This document shows positions 40,711 through 49,595 of a stretch of DNA of 64,000 nt, piece after piece. The number at the start of each line of letters is the position of its first letter. The stretch's first letter is position 1. The DNA is from an uncultured Eubacteriales bacterium (GTDB taxonomy: Bacteria; Bacillota; Clostridia; Christensenellales; Borkfalkiaceae). Both the position numbers and the translations under genes were made by a program. Under the pieces are notes generated by a model that saw only the letters and a list, made by a program, of their open reading frames with translations, made no database searches and was not told the DNA's origin. The DNA lies in assembly GCA_900543915.1 (NCBI GenBank), contig UQTB01000005.1, positions 1 to 64,000 of the forward strand, given 5' to 3'.

Positions 40711-41859
40711 CTACTTTTCTCCTGCGGAGCGGCGGCAAATCGCGGCATACACGATTGCAAGTACGAGCAGGGCGAGGGAGAAAAAAGCCAGTCCCCCGCC
40801 GACGTAATGCGTTGTCTGGTAATAAATCAGTCCGAACACCGTCTCTGCAAAAACCGACAGGGCGAAAAATACGGAAGCGAGTACGACGACCGTCTTCTTT
40901 TTCAGTCGGCTGTAATAGGAAGAAAGCCACGCGGCACAGAGGGAAAACAGCAGCGCCAGCAGCAGGACTGCCGCGATCAGTGCGGCCAAAATCACCTCAG
41001 GGTTATTGTCGATCAGAGAGTCGATCACGCTCCATATGGCCATCGAACAGATCTTATCCGTCAGAAACAGCATGACGACGTAAGCTCCGATCACTATGCC
41101 GTAGTACGTTCCCCGGCTGCGCAGGGGAGAAAAATTTTTCTGCTTGCAGTTCATCACCAGGGAGACGATCATCGCGGCGATCGCCAGGGCGAATGGCCCG
41201 CTCACCAAGAAGGAGTCCGTAACCCCGTAGTAAAGATACTCAAAATAAGTATTGTAAAACCGGAAGAGAATGAACGTAACGAAGAAGGACAGATAGAAAT
41301 ATTTTCCGATTTCTGCCGTCTCGCCCCGCTTTCTCGCGCGGAAAAGGAGATATCCCCCGCGAACGGCGAACGTGACGGTCGCCGCAATCGCGAGAATGCC
41401 GGCCAGCGAGAAGAAAACCGTCACGATGTAGGCGGGATTCAGCGGCGAACGGAAGAGATCGATCACCGCTATGACGGCGAAGTAATACCCGTCGGCCGTT
41501 TCGACGCCCGCAAAAGGCGAACAGATCGCAAAGAAGAGAAGCGCCGCGAAATACACCGCGTTTTTGATGAAGCTCCGCTGCCGCGCATGTTCCCGCCCTT
41601 CCGCCGAAAGGCGTTCCTGCTTTTCTTCCTGGGTCAAAAAAGCGGATTCGGGGACGCCGCACGCCAGGCAGATCTCTCCCCGGTATTCCGCGCCGCAATT
41701 TTTACAGCGCTTCCTCCCCCCGGTCGGGGCGCCGCAGGCGGGACAGTGATCGCAATTCGTCACGTCCGCCCCGCAGTAAGGGCAGAGCTCCCCTAATTTT
41801 GCCCCGCAGACTTTGCAAAAAGCGCCGTCTCCTTCCGTTCCGCAGATTTTACAGATCAT
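40711..41859 (-). CDS. Zinc-ribbon polytopic membrane protein (large type, copy 3)
   Basis: 382 residues from an ATG at 41859 behind GAGGAGG; an upstream in-frame codon seven residues earlier lacks a site. The first 65 residues hold a dense array of CxxC pairs (Cys 3/6, 15/18, 26/29, 36/39 or 39/42, and two further pairs). About eight transmembrane helices follow. It is more diverged than copies 1 and 2 but shares RKRGETAEIGKYFYLSFF, comparable to their GKREIGIGKYFALAAG. It is the first of the three same-strand copies. Confidence 0.75.
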   Translation of the reverse strand: MICKICGTEGDGAFCKVCGAKLGELCPYCGADVTNCDHCPACGAPTGGRKRCKNCGAEYRGEICLACGVPESAFLTQEEKQERLSAEGREHARQRSFIKNAVYFAALLFFAICSPFAGVETADGYYFAVIAVIDLFRSPLNPAYIVTVFFSLAGILAIAATVTFAVRGGYLLFRARKRGETAEIGKYFYLSFFVTFILFRFYNTYFEYLYYGVTDSFLVSGPFALAIAAMIVSLVMNCKQKNFSPLRSRGTYYGIVIGAYVVMLFLTDKICSMAIWSVIDSLIDNNPEVILAALIAAVLLLALLFSLCAAWLSSYYSRLKKKTVVVLASVFFALSVFAETVFGLIYYQTTHYVGGGLAFFSLALLVLAIVYAAICRRSAGEK

Positions 41860-41990
41860 AATGCTCCTCCTCTCCGTCAAAAAAACAGCCCCGCTCTGCG
41901 CACACGAACGCTTGCGGACGGCACGCCGCCCGCAGCATTCGATATCCGCGGCAGGACTGTTCTGTTTTCATACTCTTTCCCCTCGGGGCT

Positions 41991-42890
41991 TCATCCCCTG
42001 AGATTGTGGATTTTTTCCAAAAATTCCGCGATGCGATCGAGATCGTCCCGCGTGTAATAGTCGATATAGATGCGGCCCTTGTTGTCGTTGCCAATCGCGT
42101 TGACCTTGGTGCCCAGCGTGCGCTGAAGATCGGAGACGAGCTCTTTCAATTCCACGGAGAGCTCCTTTTTCTCCTTTTTTTTCTTCTCTTCCGGCGGGGA
42201 AAAATAGTCTTTCACCCGCTGCTCGACGTCGCGCACCGAAAAGCCCTTTTCCGCCGCCTCCGTGCCGATGGAAATCTGCTGCTCGGCGGGAAGCGTGATG
42301 AGCGCGCGGGCATGCCCTGCGGACAGCTTCCCGTTGGCGACGAGCTTTCTCACCTCCGGAGAGAGGGAAAGAAGCCGCAGCGTGTTCGCGATCGCCGGGC
42401 GGGATTTTCCGATCCGCTCGGAAAGCTCTTCCTGGGTCAGCCCGTAATCGTCCATCAGCGAGCGCATCGCCATCGCCGCCTCGATGGGGTTTAAGTCCTC
42501 GCGCTGTAAATTTTCGATCAGGGAGATCTCCTTGATCTGCCGCTCGTCGTACTGCTTGACGATGACCGGCACGCGGGAAAGCCCCGCGAGCTTGCTCGCG
42601 CGGAACCGCCGTTCGCCCGCGATGATCATGTACCGGTCGCCGCTCTTGTTGACGATGATCGGCATGATCACGCCGTGCTTGGCGATGGAATCCGCAAGCT
42701 CTCTGAGCGCGCCTTCGTCGAAGCTCTTTCTCGGCTGATTGGGATTGGCGAAGATCTTTTCGATCTCCACCTCCACTACGCTCCTGTCCGTCGCGGCGGG
42801 CGCCTCTTCCTCGAAAAGAAGGCTCTTACCGTAATCCTCTTCGGTCTCGGCAAACAGGGCGGAAAGCCCTTTCCCTAATCCTTTTTTCAT
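41991..42890 (-). CDS. parB: Chromosome-partitioning protein ParB (Spo0J), CTPase and parS-binding
   Basis: 299 residues. N-terminal CTP-binding domain with NQPRKSFDEGALRELADSI (about 60), GERRFRASKLAGL (about 105) and ENLQREDLNPIEAA. The helix-turn-helix is around residues 150-175 (LTQEELSERIGKSRPAIANTLRLL), with the C-terminal dimerisation part after 245. It loads at parS as a sliding clamp and organises origin segregation. It begins 22 bases after parA. Three parS sites lie at 46341-46424. Confidence 0.95.
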   Translation of the reverse strand: MKKGLGKGLSALFAETEEDYGKSLLFEEEAPAATDRSVVEVEIEKIFANPNQPRKSFDEGALRELADSIAKHGVIMPIIVNKSGDRYMIIAGERRFRASKLAGLSRVPVIVKQYDERQIKEISLIENLQREDLNPIEAAMAMRSLMDDYGLTQEELSERIGKSRPAIANTLRLLSLSPEVRKLVANGKLSAGHARALITLPAEQQISIGTEAAEKGFSVRDVEQRVKDYFSPPEEKKKKEKKELSVELKELVSDLQRTLGTKVNAIGNDNKGRIYIDYYTRDDLDRIAEFLEKIHNLRG

Positions 42891-42912
42891 CCGTATTTCT
42901 CCCGTTTACATT

Positions 42913-43680
42913 TTATTCGGACTGCCGCCCGAGATATTCGTCGGTCAAAAGCTGATACGCCCGCGCGCCCGAACAGCGCGCGTCGTGCAGCATGATGGGC
43001 ACGCCGTGGCTGGGCGCCTCCGCTAAGCGGATATTCCGCGGGATCACCGTGTCGAACACGCGTTTCCCGAAATACCGCCGAATTTCCGCCGAGATCTGCT
43101 TGGAAATGGTCGCGCGGTTGTCGTTCATCGTCAGCACCACGCCTTCGATCTTCAGCTTGTCGTTCAGGTGCTTTACCACCAGCTTGATGGTGTTCATCAG
43201 CTGCGAAAGCCCCTCCATCGCGTAGTATTCGCTCTGAATGGGGATGATCGCGGTATCCGCCGCGGCGAGCGCGTTGATGGTGAGAAGCCCCAGCGAAGGG
43301 GGGCAGTCGATGGTGATGAAATCGTAGTAATCGCGGATTTTCGCCACCACTTTCTTCAGCACCCGCTCGCGGTCCTTGACGTACACGAGCTCTACTTCCG
43401 CCCCCGCGAGATCGATGTTGGAGGGCAGCAGGTCGAGATTTTCCACCTGGGTCTTTAAGGCCACGTTCTCCACCGGCGTCTCGTCGATGAGCACGTTATA
43501 GACGGACTGCTTGACGTCGCTCTTCGCAAAGCCCAGCCCGGTCGTGGCGTTGCCCTGCGGGTCGAGGTCCACGATGAGGACCTTTTTCCCCTTGCTCGCG
43601 AGATAGGCGGACATATTGACGCAGGTCGTCGTCTTGCCGACGCCTCCCTTCTGATTTGAAAAAGCTACAACCTTTCCCAT
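42913..43680 (-). CDS. parA: Chromosome-partitioning ATPase ParA (Soj)
   Basis: 255 residues. The deviant Walker A FSNQKGGVGKTTTCVN (about 7-22), VLIVDLDPQGNATTGLG, IDCPPSLGLLTINAL and the C-terminal RLAEAPSHG are all family hallmarks. It forms ATP-dependent dimers on the nucleoid that move ParB-parS complexes. In spore formers it also modulates DnaA and sporulation genes. It starts 18 bases after ftsH on the same strand. Confidence 0.96.
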   Translation of the reverse strand: MGKVVAFSNQKGGVGKTTTCVNMSAYLASKGKKVLIVDLDPQGNATTGLGFAKSDVKQSVYNVLIDETPVENVALKTQVENLDLLPSNIDLAGAEVELVYVKDRERVLKKVVAKIRDYYDFITIDCPPSLGLLTINALAAADTAIIPIQSEYYAMEGLSQLMNTIKLVVKHLNDKLKIEGVVLTMNDNRATISKQISAEIRRYFGKRVFDTVIPRNIRLAEAPSHGVPIMLHDARCSGARAYQLLTDEYLGRQSE

Positions 43681-43698
43681 GCTCGTATCTCCCGTATA

Positions 43699-45813
43699 TT
43701 ATTCTTCGGTATCCTTCCGATCGGCCTCTTTGCCGGGCGACGGCAAAGAGGAGTTCTCTTGATCCGTCTTTCCCGCTTCCTCCGCTTTATCGTCCGCGGA
43801 AGCGGGTTTCTCCGCCTTCCTGACCTCCGATTCCGGAATGACGACGGATTTCTTCCGGGAGAAGGGGTTTTCTTTCAGCCGGTGTTCGTTGTCGTCCATG
43901 AACTTTCTGATCTCATCGAGCGGCTTTCTCTCCATCAGCATATCCACTTCGTCGCCGTAAATGGTCTCGCGTTCCACGAGGAGGCGCGCCATGTTCTCCA
44001 TGATATCGCGGTTGGCGGAGAGCAGTTCGCGCGCCTTTTCCAGGCACTCCTTGACGATCCGCTCCACTTCCTGGTCGATGACCGCCGCCATGTGCTCGCT
44101 GTACGAAACGTGCGTCTGATAGTCTCTGCCGATGAAAACTTCCTGCTCGGAACCGTAACTGATCGGTCCGACGCGGTCGCTCATACCCCATTCGGTCACC
44201 ATGACGCGCGCGAGGCGGCTGACCTGCCGGATATCTGCGGAAGCCCCGGCGGAAATGTCCTGAATCACCAGTTCCTCCGCCACCCTGCCGCCGAGCGACA
44301 TGACGATATTGTCGAGATATTTCCCCTTCGGCTCCATCTGATCGTCCGTATCCGGCCGCATCAGCGTGAATCCGCCCGCGCCGTTTCCGCGCGGAATGAT
44401 CGTGACCTCGTGCACGGGATCGCCGTGCTTTAACAGCTTGGATAAGATCGCGTGCCCCGCCTCGTGATAGGCGCAGATGCGCTTATCCGATTCGGTCATC
44501 AGGTGGCTCTTCTTCTTTAAGCCCATGATGAGCTTGTCGAACGCGTCGTTCAGATCGACGTTGGAGATCGCCTTTCTGTTGTTTCTCGCCGCCAGAATTG
44601 CGGATTCGTTCAGCAGGTTTTCCAGATCCGCGCCCGAAAAACCGGTGGTCATGCGGGCGAGCGCCTTGAAATTCACCTCGGGATTTAAAGGCTTGTTCCG
44701 CGCATGCACTTTCAGGATCGCCTCTCTGCCGCGAACGTCCGGCAGGTTGACGGTGATCTGCCGGTCAAAACGCCCCGGACGCATCAGCGCCGGATCGAGG
44801 ACGTCCGCACGGTTGGTCGCCGCCATGATGATGATTCCGTCATTGGATTCAAAACCGTCCATCTGCACGAGCAGCTGATTGAGCGTCTGCTCGCGCTCGT
44901 CGTTTCCGCCGCCGAGCCCGGCGCCGCGCTGGCGGCCGACCGCGTCGATTTCGTCGATAAAGACGATACAGGGCATATTTTTCTTGGCGGTATCAAACAG
45001 ATCGCGCACGCGGGACGCGCCCACGCCGACGAACATCTCCACGAAATCCGATCCGCTGATCGAGAAGAACGGAACGCCGGCTTCCCCTGCGACCGCCTTT
45101 GCGAACAGCGTTTTTCCCGTTCCCGGCGGCCCCACGAGGAGCACCCCCTTGGGAATGCGCGCCCCCAAGTCGGAAAACTTCTTGGGCGATTTCAGGAACT
45201 CCACAACTTCCTTTAATTCCTCTTTTTCCTCTTCTGCGCCTGCCACGTCGGCGAAGCGCACCTTCGTGTCTTTCTTGACCTGCGCATTCGTCTTGGCAAA
45301 ATCGAACGCCCCTTTTGTGCCGCCCTGCGTGGAGCGAAGCATCCAGAAGAACAGCAGAAGCACGACCGCATAGCCGACGATGGGAAGCAGATTGGACCAG
45401 ATCGCCCCGGCGTTGGGATTGGTGGAAGAATATTCGATGATCGACTTCCCCTCCGCCTTTCTTACCTCGTTGATCCGATCCACCGCCGTATACAGTTTAT
45501 CGAACTGCGCGACCTCGCTGCCGCTCGTCCGATCGAAATACACCGAATAGTTGCGGGTTACCTTCTTGCCAGAAGGGTTGCTGACGGAAACGGCTTCCGT
45601 CTGAAAATGAATGACATACGCATCCACTTCGATTTTCGTCAGTGTCTCCTTGACGTCGTCGTTGGTATATTCTCCCGTTTCCAGGAAATTCTCTTCAAAC
45701 TCCGTCCAGGAAAGCACCTTGGACGAAGCGCAGGTCGCGTAAAGAGATATACCCAGGACAATCGCGATCATCACCGCGATCACGATCGCCGTAACCTTTA
45801 CTGTTTTGCTCAT
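43699..45813 (-). CDS. ftsH: ATP-dependent zinc metalloprotease FtsH
   Basis: 704 residues. Transmembrane helices at about 7-27 and 143-159 flank an extracytoplasmic domain. AAA domain: Walker A GPPGTGKT (228-235), Walker B CIVFIDEIDAVGR, SRH NRADVLDPALMRPGRFD. The peptidase zinc motif HEAGHA lies near 450. The C-terminal tail (after 640) is Lys/Glu-rich. It degrades membrane and regulatory proteins. I placed the start at 45813, behind AGGAGG. It heads an unusual ftsH-parA-parB gene run. Confidence 0.97.
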   Translation of the reverse strand: MSKTVKVTAIVIAVMIAIVLGISLYATCASSKVLSWTEFEENFLETGEYTNDDVKETLTKIEVDAYVIHFQTEAVSVSNPSGKKVTRNYSVYFDRTSGSEVAQFDKLYTAVDRINEVRKAEGKSIIEYSSTNPNAGAIWSNLLPIVGYAVVLLLFFWMLRSTQGGTKGAFDFAKTNAQVKKDTKVRFADVAGAEEEKEELKEVVEFLKSPKKFSDLGARIPKGVLLVGPPGTGKTLFAKAVAGEAGVPFFSISGSDFVEMFVGVGASRVRDLFDTAKKNMPCIVFIDEIDAVGRQRGAGLGGGNDEREQTLNQLLVQMDGFESNDGIIIMAATNRADVLDPALMRPGRFDRQITVNLPDVRGREAILKVHARNKPLNPEVNFKALARMTTGFSGADLENLLNESAILAARNNRKAISNVDLNDAFDKLIMGLKKKSHLMTESDKRICAYHEAGHAILSKLLKHGDPVHEVTIIPRGNGAGGFTLMRPDTDDQMEPKGKYLDNIVMSLGGRVAEELVIQDISAGASADIRQVSRLARVMVTEWGMSDRVGPISYGSEQEVFIGRDYQTHVSYSEHMAAVIDQEVERIVKECLEKARELLSANRDIMENMARLLVERETIYGDEVDMLMERKPLDEIRKFMDDNEHRLKENPFSRKKSVVIPESEVRKAEKPASADDKAEEAGKTDQENSSLPSPGKEADRKDTEE

Positions 45814-46252
45814 TGATCCTCCTAAAATCACTGCGCCGCTCTCCCGGCGCAATCCTGTTTCAACAGCGAGTGCAGTTTATGGATCCATTATACACCGCAA
45901 AACTTGAAACAGGCTGAAAAACATCAGCAAATTTCTTTATTTTTCCAGTCTATTATATATTAACACAAACCGCTTTAAAATACAATTATTTTTCGCATTT
46001 GAACGGGAAAAATTCTAAAACATTTTTTCTTTTTTCAATTTTGTTGCGCCATATAAGAGACGCAAAACATAATTCAAAAAACAACAGATATTCAGTCATG
46101 TTTTCATTTACAAATCTTTTCTGTATTGTTTTTTGCTTTTCTTGTGACTTCAATAAAATTTTTAAGCTGCAATTTCGTTTGGGGTTTTTCATTCAAATTA
46201 AGTCGATCTGCTTCTTCACAATAATAAAATTGACAATTCCTTTCAGACGTTC

Positions 46253-46307
46253 TGAGACAGAATGGCCAATTTTTTTGCCGGCTATAAATTGGGCCCGTTC
46301 TGTCTCA
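46253..46307. repeat. Long imperfect hairpin upstream of the parS cluster
   Basis: TGAGACAGAATGG pairs with CCGTTCTGTCTCA (13 pairs, one G-T), and the inner CCAATTT pairs with AAATTGG, leaving a loop of about 13 bases. It sits in AT-rich spacer DNA between ftsH and parS. TTGACA at 46231-46236 precedes it, but no matching -10 is seen. Confidence 0.55.
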
Positions 46308-46340
46308 AAAATCGATCTTTTCTGAAACTTTTTCTAAAAA

Positions 46341-46424
46341 TGTTTCACATGAAACATTTTTATTGACTACGGGAAAAATTGTTTCACGTGAAACATCAAA
46401 ACAATAAATGTTTCACGTGAAACA
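46341..46424. promoter_or_regulatory. Cluster of three parS centromere sites
   Basis: TGTTTCACGTGAAACA occurs exactly at 46380-46395 and 46409-46424. TGTTTCACATGAAACA (one central change) is at 46341-46356. The consensus parS of Bacillota is TGTTNCACGTGAAACA. They are about 0.5 kb upstream of ftsH and 3.5 kb from parAB. Confidence 0.95.
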
Positions 46425-46428
46425 AAAA

Positions 46429-46452
46429 AAGAAGCCTGAAACAGCCTCTTTT
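46429..46452 (-). terminator. Terminator after the cvpA-like gene
   Basis: An imperfect AGAGGC..GGCTTCT stem is followed by seven T on the minus strand, between cvpA and the last parS site. Confidence 0.6.
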
Positions 46453-46481
46453 TTCAATCCAAGCATTCAATTTGACCGATT

Positions 46482-47297
46482 TTAACGGAAAAACAATGAT
46501 TTTAAGCAAGTTTTCGCCGTTTCTCCGCCGTCGGCGGGGAACTTTTCTTCCAAAAACTCTCTCAAAAAGTCAATTTCGTTTACAATCGATCCCAAAACGG
46601 CAATTAAATTGTGTTCCGTAAAGAATTTTGCCAGCTGCGAGCCGTTGATTGCCCGATTTACTTCCTCCATAAACGAGAAGGGGAGAATGGAAAGCACAAA
46701 CAGAACAATATAAATAAAGACCAAAGCCTCCAGCAGTCCTAAAAGCAAACCCAGCGTTTTATCCAAAGCCGTAACCAGCTTAAAGGCGTGCACAATTTTA
46801 CTCAAAATCAAACCAATCAGCAGGAATAACAGCCGCAAAATGATATAAAGCCCGATAAAGGATATTGCCTGGATTGCATAAAATGCAAATACCGGGGCAC
46901 AGATATCGATGACAGAAGCGGTGGGATCGATATTGATTCCCTCGCAGACGCTCCTCACGATTCCGCTGATCAGGGGAGATACTTCGTCCGCTCCTCCCGC
47001 GAGAAACTGCTCCAGCGGCATTGCCGCAGATTCGCCGAAGAGTTTGGGGATCCATCCTGCAAACACACCGCTCATCGCATCGACAACGGCAAAGCGGTCG
47101 TCCAGCCAGATCGCAAACTTCCCGCAGAAAATCGCCGTCAGCAGAAAAGCGAGAATCCTCCCGTAACTCTTAAATAACTTCCGCGTAAATCCTTTGGCGA
47201 TACCGACAATCCCGAACAGCAGAAAAATCAGTATTACCGCAATATCAGCTATTGCAGCGCCGTTTATTCCTGCGCCTTCCAATAAAAAAGCGCCCAT
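46482..47297 (-). CDS. CvpA-family membrane protein
   Basis: 271 residues. Four to five transmembrane helices with the CvpA pattern: IADIAVILIFLLFGIVGIAKGFTRKLFKSYG at the N-terminus (residues 15-45), a long extracytoplasmic segment, and the late helices around IILRLLFLLIGLILSKIVHAFKL and LDKTLGLLLGLLEALVFIY. CvpA/DUF proteins influence envelope stability and were first linked to colicin V export. It has its own upstream region and sits beside parS near the origin. Confidence 0.8.
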   Translation of the reverse strand: MGAFLLEGAGINGAAIADIAVILIFLLFGIVGIAKGFTRKLFKSYGRILAFLLTAIFCGKFAIWLDDRFAVVDAMSGVFAGWIPKLFGESAAMPLEQFLAGGADEVSPLISGIVRSVCEGINIDPTASVIDICAPVFAFYAIQAISFIGLYIILRLLFLLIGLILSKIVHAFKLVTALDKTLGLLLGLLEALVFIYIVLFVLSILPFSFMEEVNRAINGSQLAKFFTEHNLIAVLGSIVNEIDFLREFLEEKFPADGGETAKTCLKSLFFR

Positions 47298-47449
47298 ATA
47301 ACCTCCGTTTTTTCAGTTTTTCTCATTATACCATATTTTCCACACATTTAGATAGCAATTTTAAAATATTTTTTCTTTTTCCGGAATTTGTATAAATTGA
47401 AACAAAACCGTCAATGATTTAAGGGAAACAAAGCCGTTCGGAGGTCAAC

Positions 47450-47995
47450 ATGGAAAACAACTACTCATTCAGCGTATTCAATCAGTATTGTGCCGGCGGC
47501 GTGTCCCGCGTCCTGGGAGAATACAACGCGGCGAACCGCTCGCCCATCATCGTCTGCGTCGGGAGCGATCTCGTTTTGGGAGACAGTCTCGGCCCCTTGG
47601 TCGGTACGCTGCTGAAACAGAAGGGGGTCGGTACCTATATTTACGGCACGCTGAACTGCCCGATCACCGCAAAGGAGATCGAATATGCCAAAACCTATCT
47701 CAAGCAGCTGCATCCCGAATCCTTTATCATCGCGATTGACGCAGCCGTCGGCGCAAGCGACGACATCGGCCTGATCAAACTCCAGAACAAAGGCCTCCGT
47801 CCCGGACTGGGCGTCAATAAGTCGCTGGGGGAGATCGGGGACGTCAGCGTAATCGGCATCGTCGCGACCAAGACGTTCCAGAATTACAGCCTGTTCAATA
47901 CGACGCGCCTCAACCTCGTCTATAAAATGGCGACGAAAATCGCAGAAGGAATCACGGATTATATCGACAAACGCGAACTCCTGCGCGCTATCTGA
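47450..47995 (+). CDS. yyaC: YyaC-like spore protein (GPR-related fold)
   Basis: 181 residues. Recognisable family segments are PIIVCVGSDLVLGDSLGPLVG (about 33-53), YIYGTLNCPITAKE, IIAIDAAVGASDDIGLIKL and GDVSVIGIVATK. YyaC is sporulation-associated, related in fold to the germination protease, and in B. subtilis lies beside soj/spo0J, as it does here. GGAGG precedes the ATG. A GTATA about 57 bases upstream hints at a forespore promoter but the -10 does not fit well. Confidence 0.92.
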   Translation: MENNYSFSVFNQYCAGGVSRVLGEYNAANRSPIIVCVGSDLVLGDSLGPLVGTLLKQKGVGTYIYGTLNCPITAKEIEYAKTYLKQLHPESFIIAIDAAVGASDDIGLIKLQNKGLRPGLGVNKSLGEIGDVSVIGIVATKTFQNYSLFNTTRLNLVYKMATKIAEGITDYIDKRELLRAI

Positions 47996-48022
47996 AAAAG
48001 AGCCCCCGAAGGGCTCTTTTTT
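47995..48022 (+). terminator. Intrinsic terminator after yyaC
   Basis: AAAGAGCCC / GGGCTCTTT with a five-base loop is followed by TTT, starting at the yyaC stop. Confidence 0.85.
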
Positions 48023-48094
48023 ATTTGCTTTCTGAGAACGGCTCTCATCAGTTTTCGATATTCCGGCTTTAGCGGCAATCGGGAAATTCCCGAT

Positions 48095-48844
48095 TTATAT
48101 CCGCATCAGAAGGGAGCGGTCGGACATCAGAGCGATGAACTCGCGGTTTGTCGGCCGCGTATTGCGAAAGCAACTGAAGCCGAACATCTTGTTGATCACG
48201 CTGAAATTGTCCCTGTTCCACGCCAGCGCCAAGGCATGGCGAATGGCGCGCTCAACGCGCGTCACCGTCGAACCGAACCGCTCGCTGATGATGGGATACA
48301 GCTTTCCCGTCACGCTCTCCATCACTTCGGGCTGCGTGATGGCCAGGCGGATTCCCTCCCGCAAAAAGTGATATCCCTTGATCTTGGGGGAAAAGCCCGC
48401 CGTGATCATGATGCGGGAAATTTTCGCCTCCAGCCCGTCGTCCAGCCCGCTGATCGCGGCGGACGGGGGCTCCGGATCGCCTCCGGACAGCTGCTGCATG
48501 CGGGTGAGAAGGATGTCGAAGCGAAAGGGCTTCAGGAGAATATACCGCGCGCCCAGATCGATCGCGCGTTCCGCAATATCGTCCCGGATCACCGAGGTCA
48601 AAAGGATGGGCTTTGTCCGCAGTCCCTCTTCGCGGATCCGCTCCAAAACCGCCAATCCGTCCATGCCCGGCAGTAAAATATCGAGAATGACGTAGTCCGG
48701 ATCGCACTTTGTGATCAGTTCCATTCCGGTGACGCCGTCCGCCGCGAATCCTGCTACCCGATACGTTCCGTCTCCCTCAAACAGCGCCGCGACCGATTTG
48801 ATAAACGACTCATTATCCTGCAAAATTACTACCGTTTTTTCCAT
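48095..48844 (-). CDS. spo0A: Spo0A, master sporulation response regulator
   Basis: 249 residues. The receiver has the phospho-acceptor Asp55 in YVILDILLPGMDGLAVLE, Thr in LLTSV and Lys in ILLKPF. The effector domain has IKGYHFLREGIRLAI, ERFGSTVTRVERAIRHAL and RPTNREFIALMSD, diagnostic of Spo0A. Oddity: the usual acidic pair (Asp-Asp) reads Gln9-Asp10, removing one metal ligand. The gene sits beside yyaC and parAB rather than next to spoIVB/recN, its usual place as I recall. Its promoter and an exact 0A box lie upstream. Confidence 0.95.
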   Translation of the reverse strand: MEKTVVILQDNESFIKSVAALFEGDGTYRVAGFAADGVTGMELITKCDPDYVILDILLPGMDGLAVLERIREEGLRTKPILLTSVIRDDIAERAIDLGARYILLKPFRFDILLTRMQQLSGGDPEPPSAAISGLDDGLEAKISRIMITAGFSPKIKGYHFLREGIRLAITQPEVMESVTGKLYPIISERFGSTVTRVERAIRHALALAWNRDNFSVINKMFGFSCFRNTRPTNREFIALMSDRSLLMRI

Positions 48845-48872
48845 AATATCTCTCCGTATTTAGTTCTTTCCT

Positions 48873-48901
48873 ATTGTACTAAATCAAAGTAAAAAAGTAA
48901 A
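48873..48901 (-). promoter_or_regulatory. Sigma-A promoter of spo0A
   Basis: On the minus strand TTTACT (48896-48901) and TACAAT (48873-48878) are 17 bases apart, about 30 bases before the start codon. Confidence 0.65.
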
Positions 48902-48958
48902 CTAAATTTTGTTCAAAATTAAAACTTTTTTAATAATTTTGTAAAATATTTTTTATAA

Positions 48959-48965
48959 TTCGACA
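48959..48965 (-). promoter_or_regulatory. Spo0A box upstream of spo0A
   Basis: TGTCGAA on the minus strand, an exact match to the 0A box, about 60 bases upstream of the spo0A -35. It would fit autoregulation as in B. subtilis. It is seven bases only, in very AT-rich DNA. Confidence 0.5.
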
Positions 48966-49550
48966 TTTTACAAAATATATTGTGTAATTTTTTATTAAAA
49001 AATACAATATATTGAATTTTTATAAATTTGTCTCACTTGTTGAAAATGCAGAGCGCGCTTTCAGTGCCTGATTTTTTCCGATAAGTCCTCCTTATTTTAA
49101 AGTGGAGAGCGGCGGCAAAGCCTTCCCAACCGGGGGAAAGCGGCGCTTCCCTCCCGGAGAATTTCTTTCAAAAAGCCGAAGAGATAAAAAACAAAGCGAT
49201 TGAAAAGGAGTCCGGTACTATACCGAACTCCTTACTTTCTATGAGAGAGGTTTTCTCGTTGCTTTCCGCAATCTGTCCGCCGGGAATCTTTTACCGAAAG
49301 AAATCGCCGCCTTTCTCTGTCCGGGAACGCGCTCCATTCCGCTGCGATGGAAACCGCCGCTTTTTCTCGACGTTTTTCAGATGAAACTTCCCTTTGCGGC
49401 GCATGTTATAACGGCGTTTCGTTCGGGGACTTTTCCGCATCCGGCGGCGGGGAAATTCCTATCTGACAGCCTGCGATCGGCTGTTTTCTGCCGCCTGTCA
49501 GAGGAGATTTGCTCGCTTGCTTTCCTGCACGCACATTCTGGGTTACTTAT
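48966..49550. other. Intergenic stretch without a recognised gene
   Basis: The first 80 bases are extremely AT-rich with small palindromes (CAATATATTG at 49005-49014). The rest is ordinary composition. A stem AAGGAGT..ACTCCTT at about 49206-49234 followed by TTTTC on the minus strand looks like a terminator without a gene before it. Open frames here have no ribosome-binding site or family features. Confidence 0.45.
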
Positions 49551-49576
49551 AAAAAAACGCCCGCGGCGCGGGCGCA
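49551..49576 (-). terminator. Intrinsic terminator after the four-gene zinc-ribbon/lipoprotein unit
   Basis: GCGCCCGCG / CGCGGGCG stem followed by seven T on the minus strand, just past the lipoprotein stop. Confidence 0.8.
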
Positions 49577-49595
49577 GTCGATCCGAAAAGCTCTG

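Noticed and set aside
47385..47425. Sigma-F promoter of yyaC
   Set aside because: GTATA is present, but the GGNNANAHTR part matches poorly at the required spacing.
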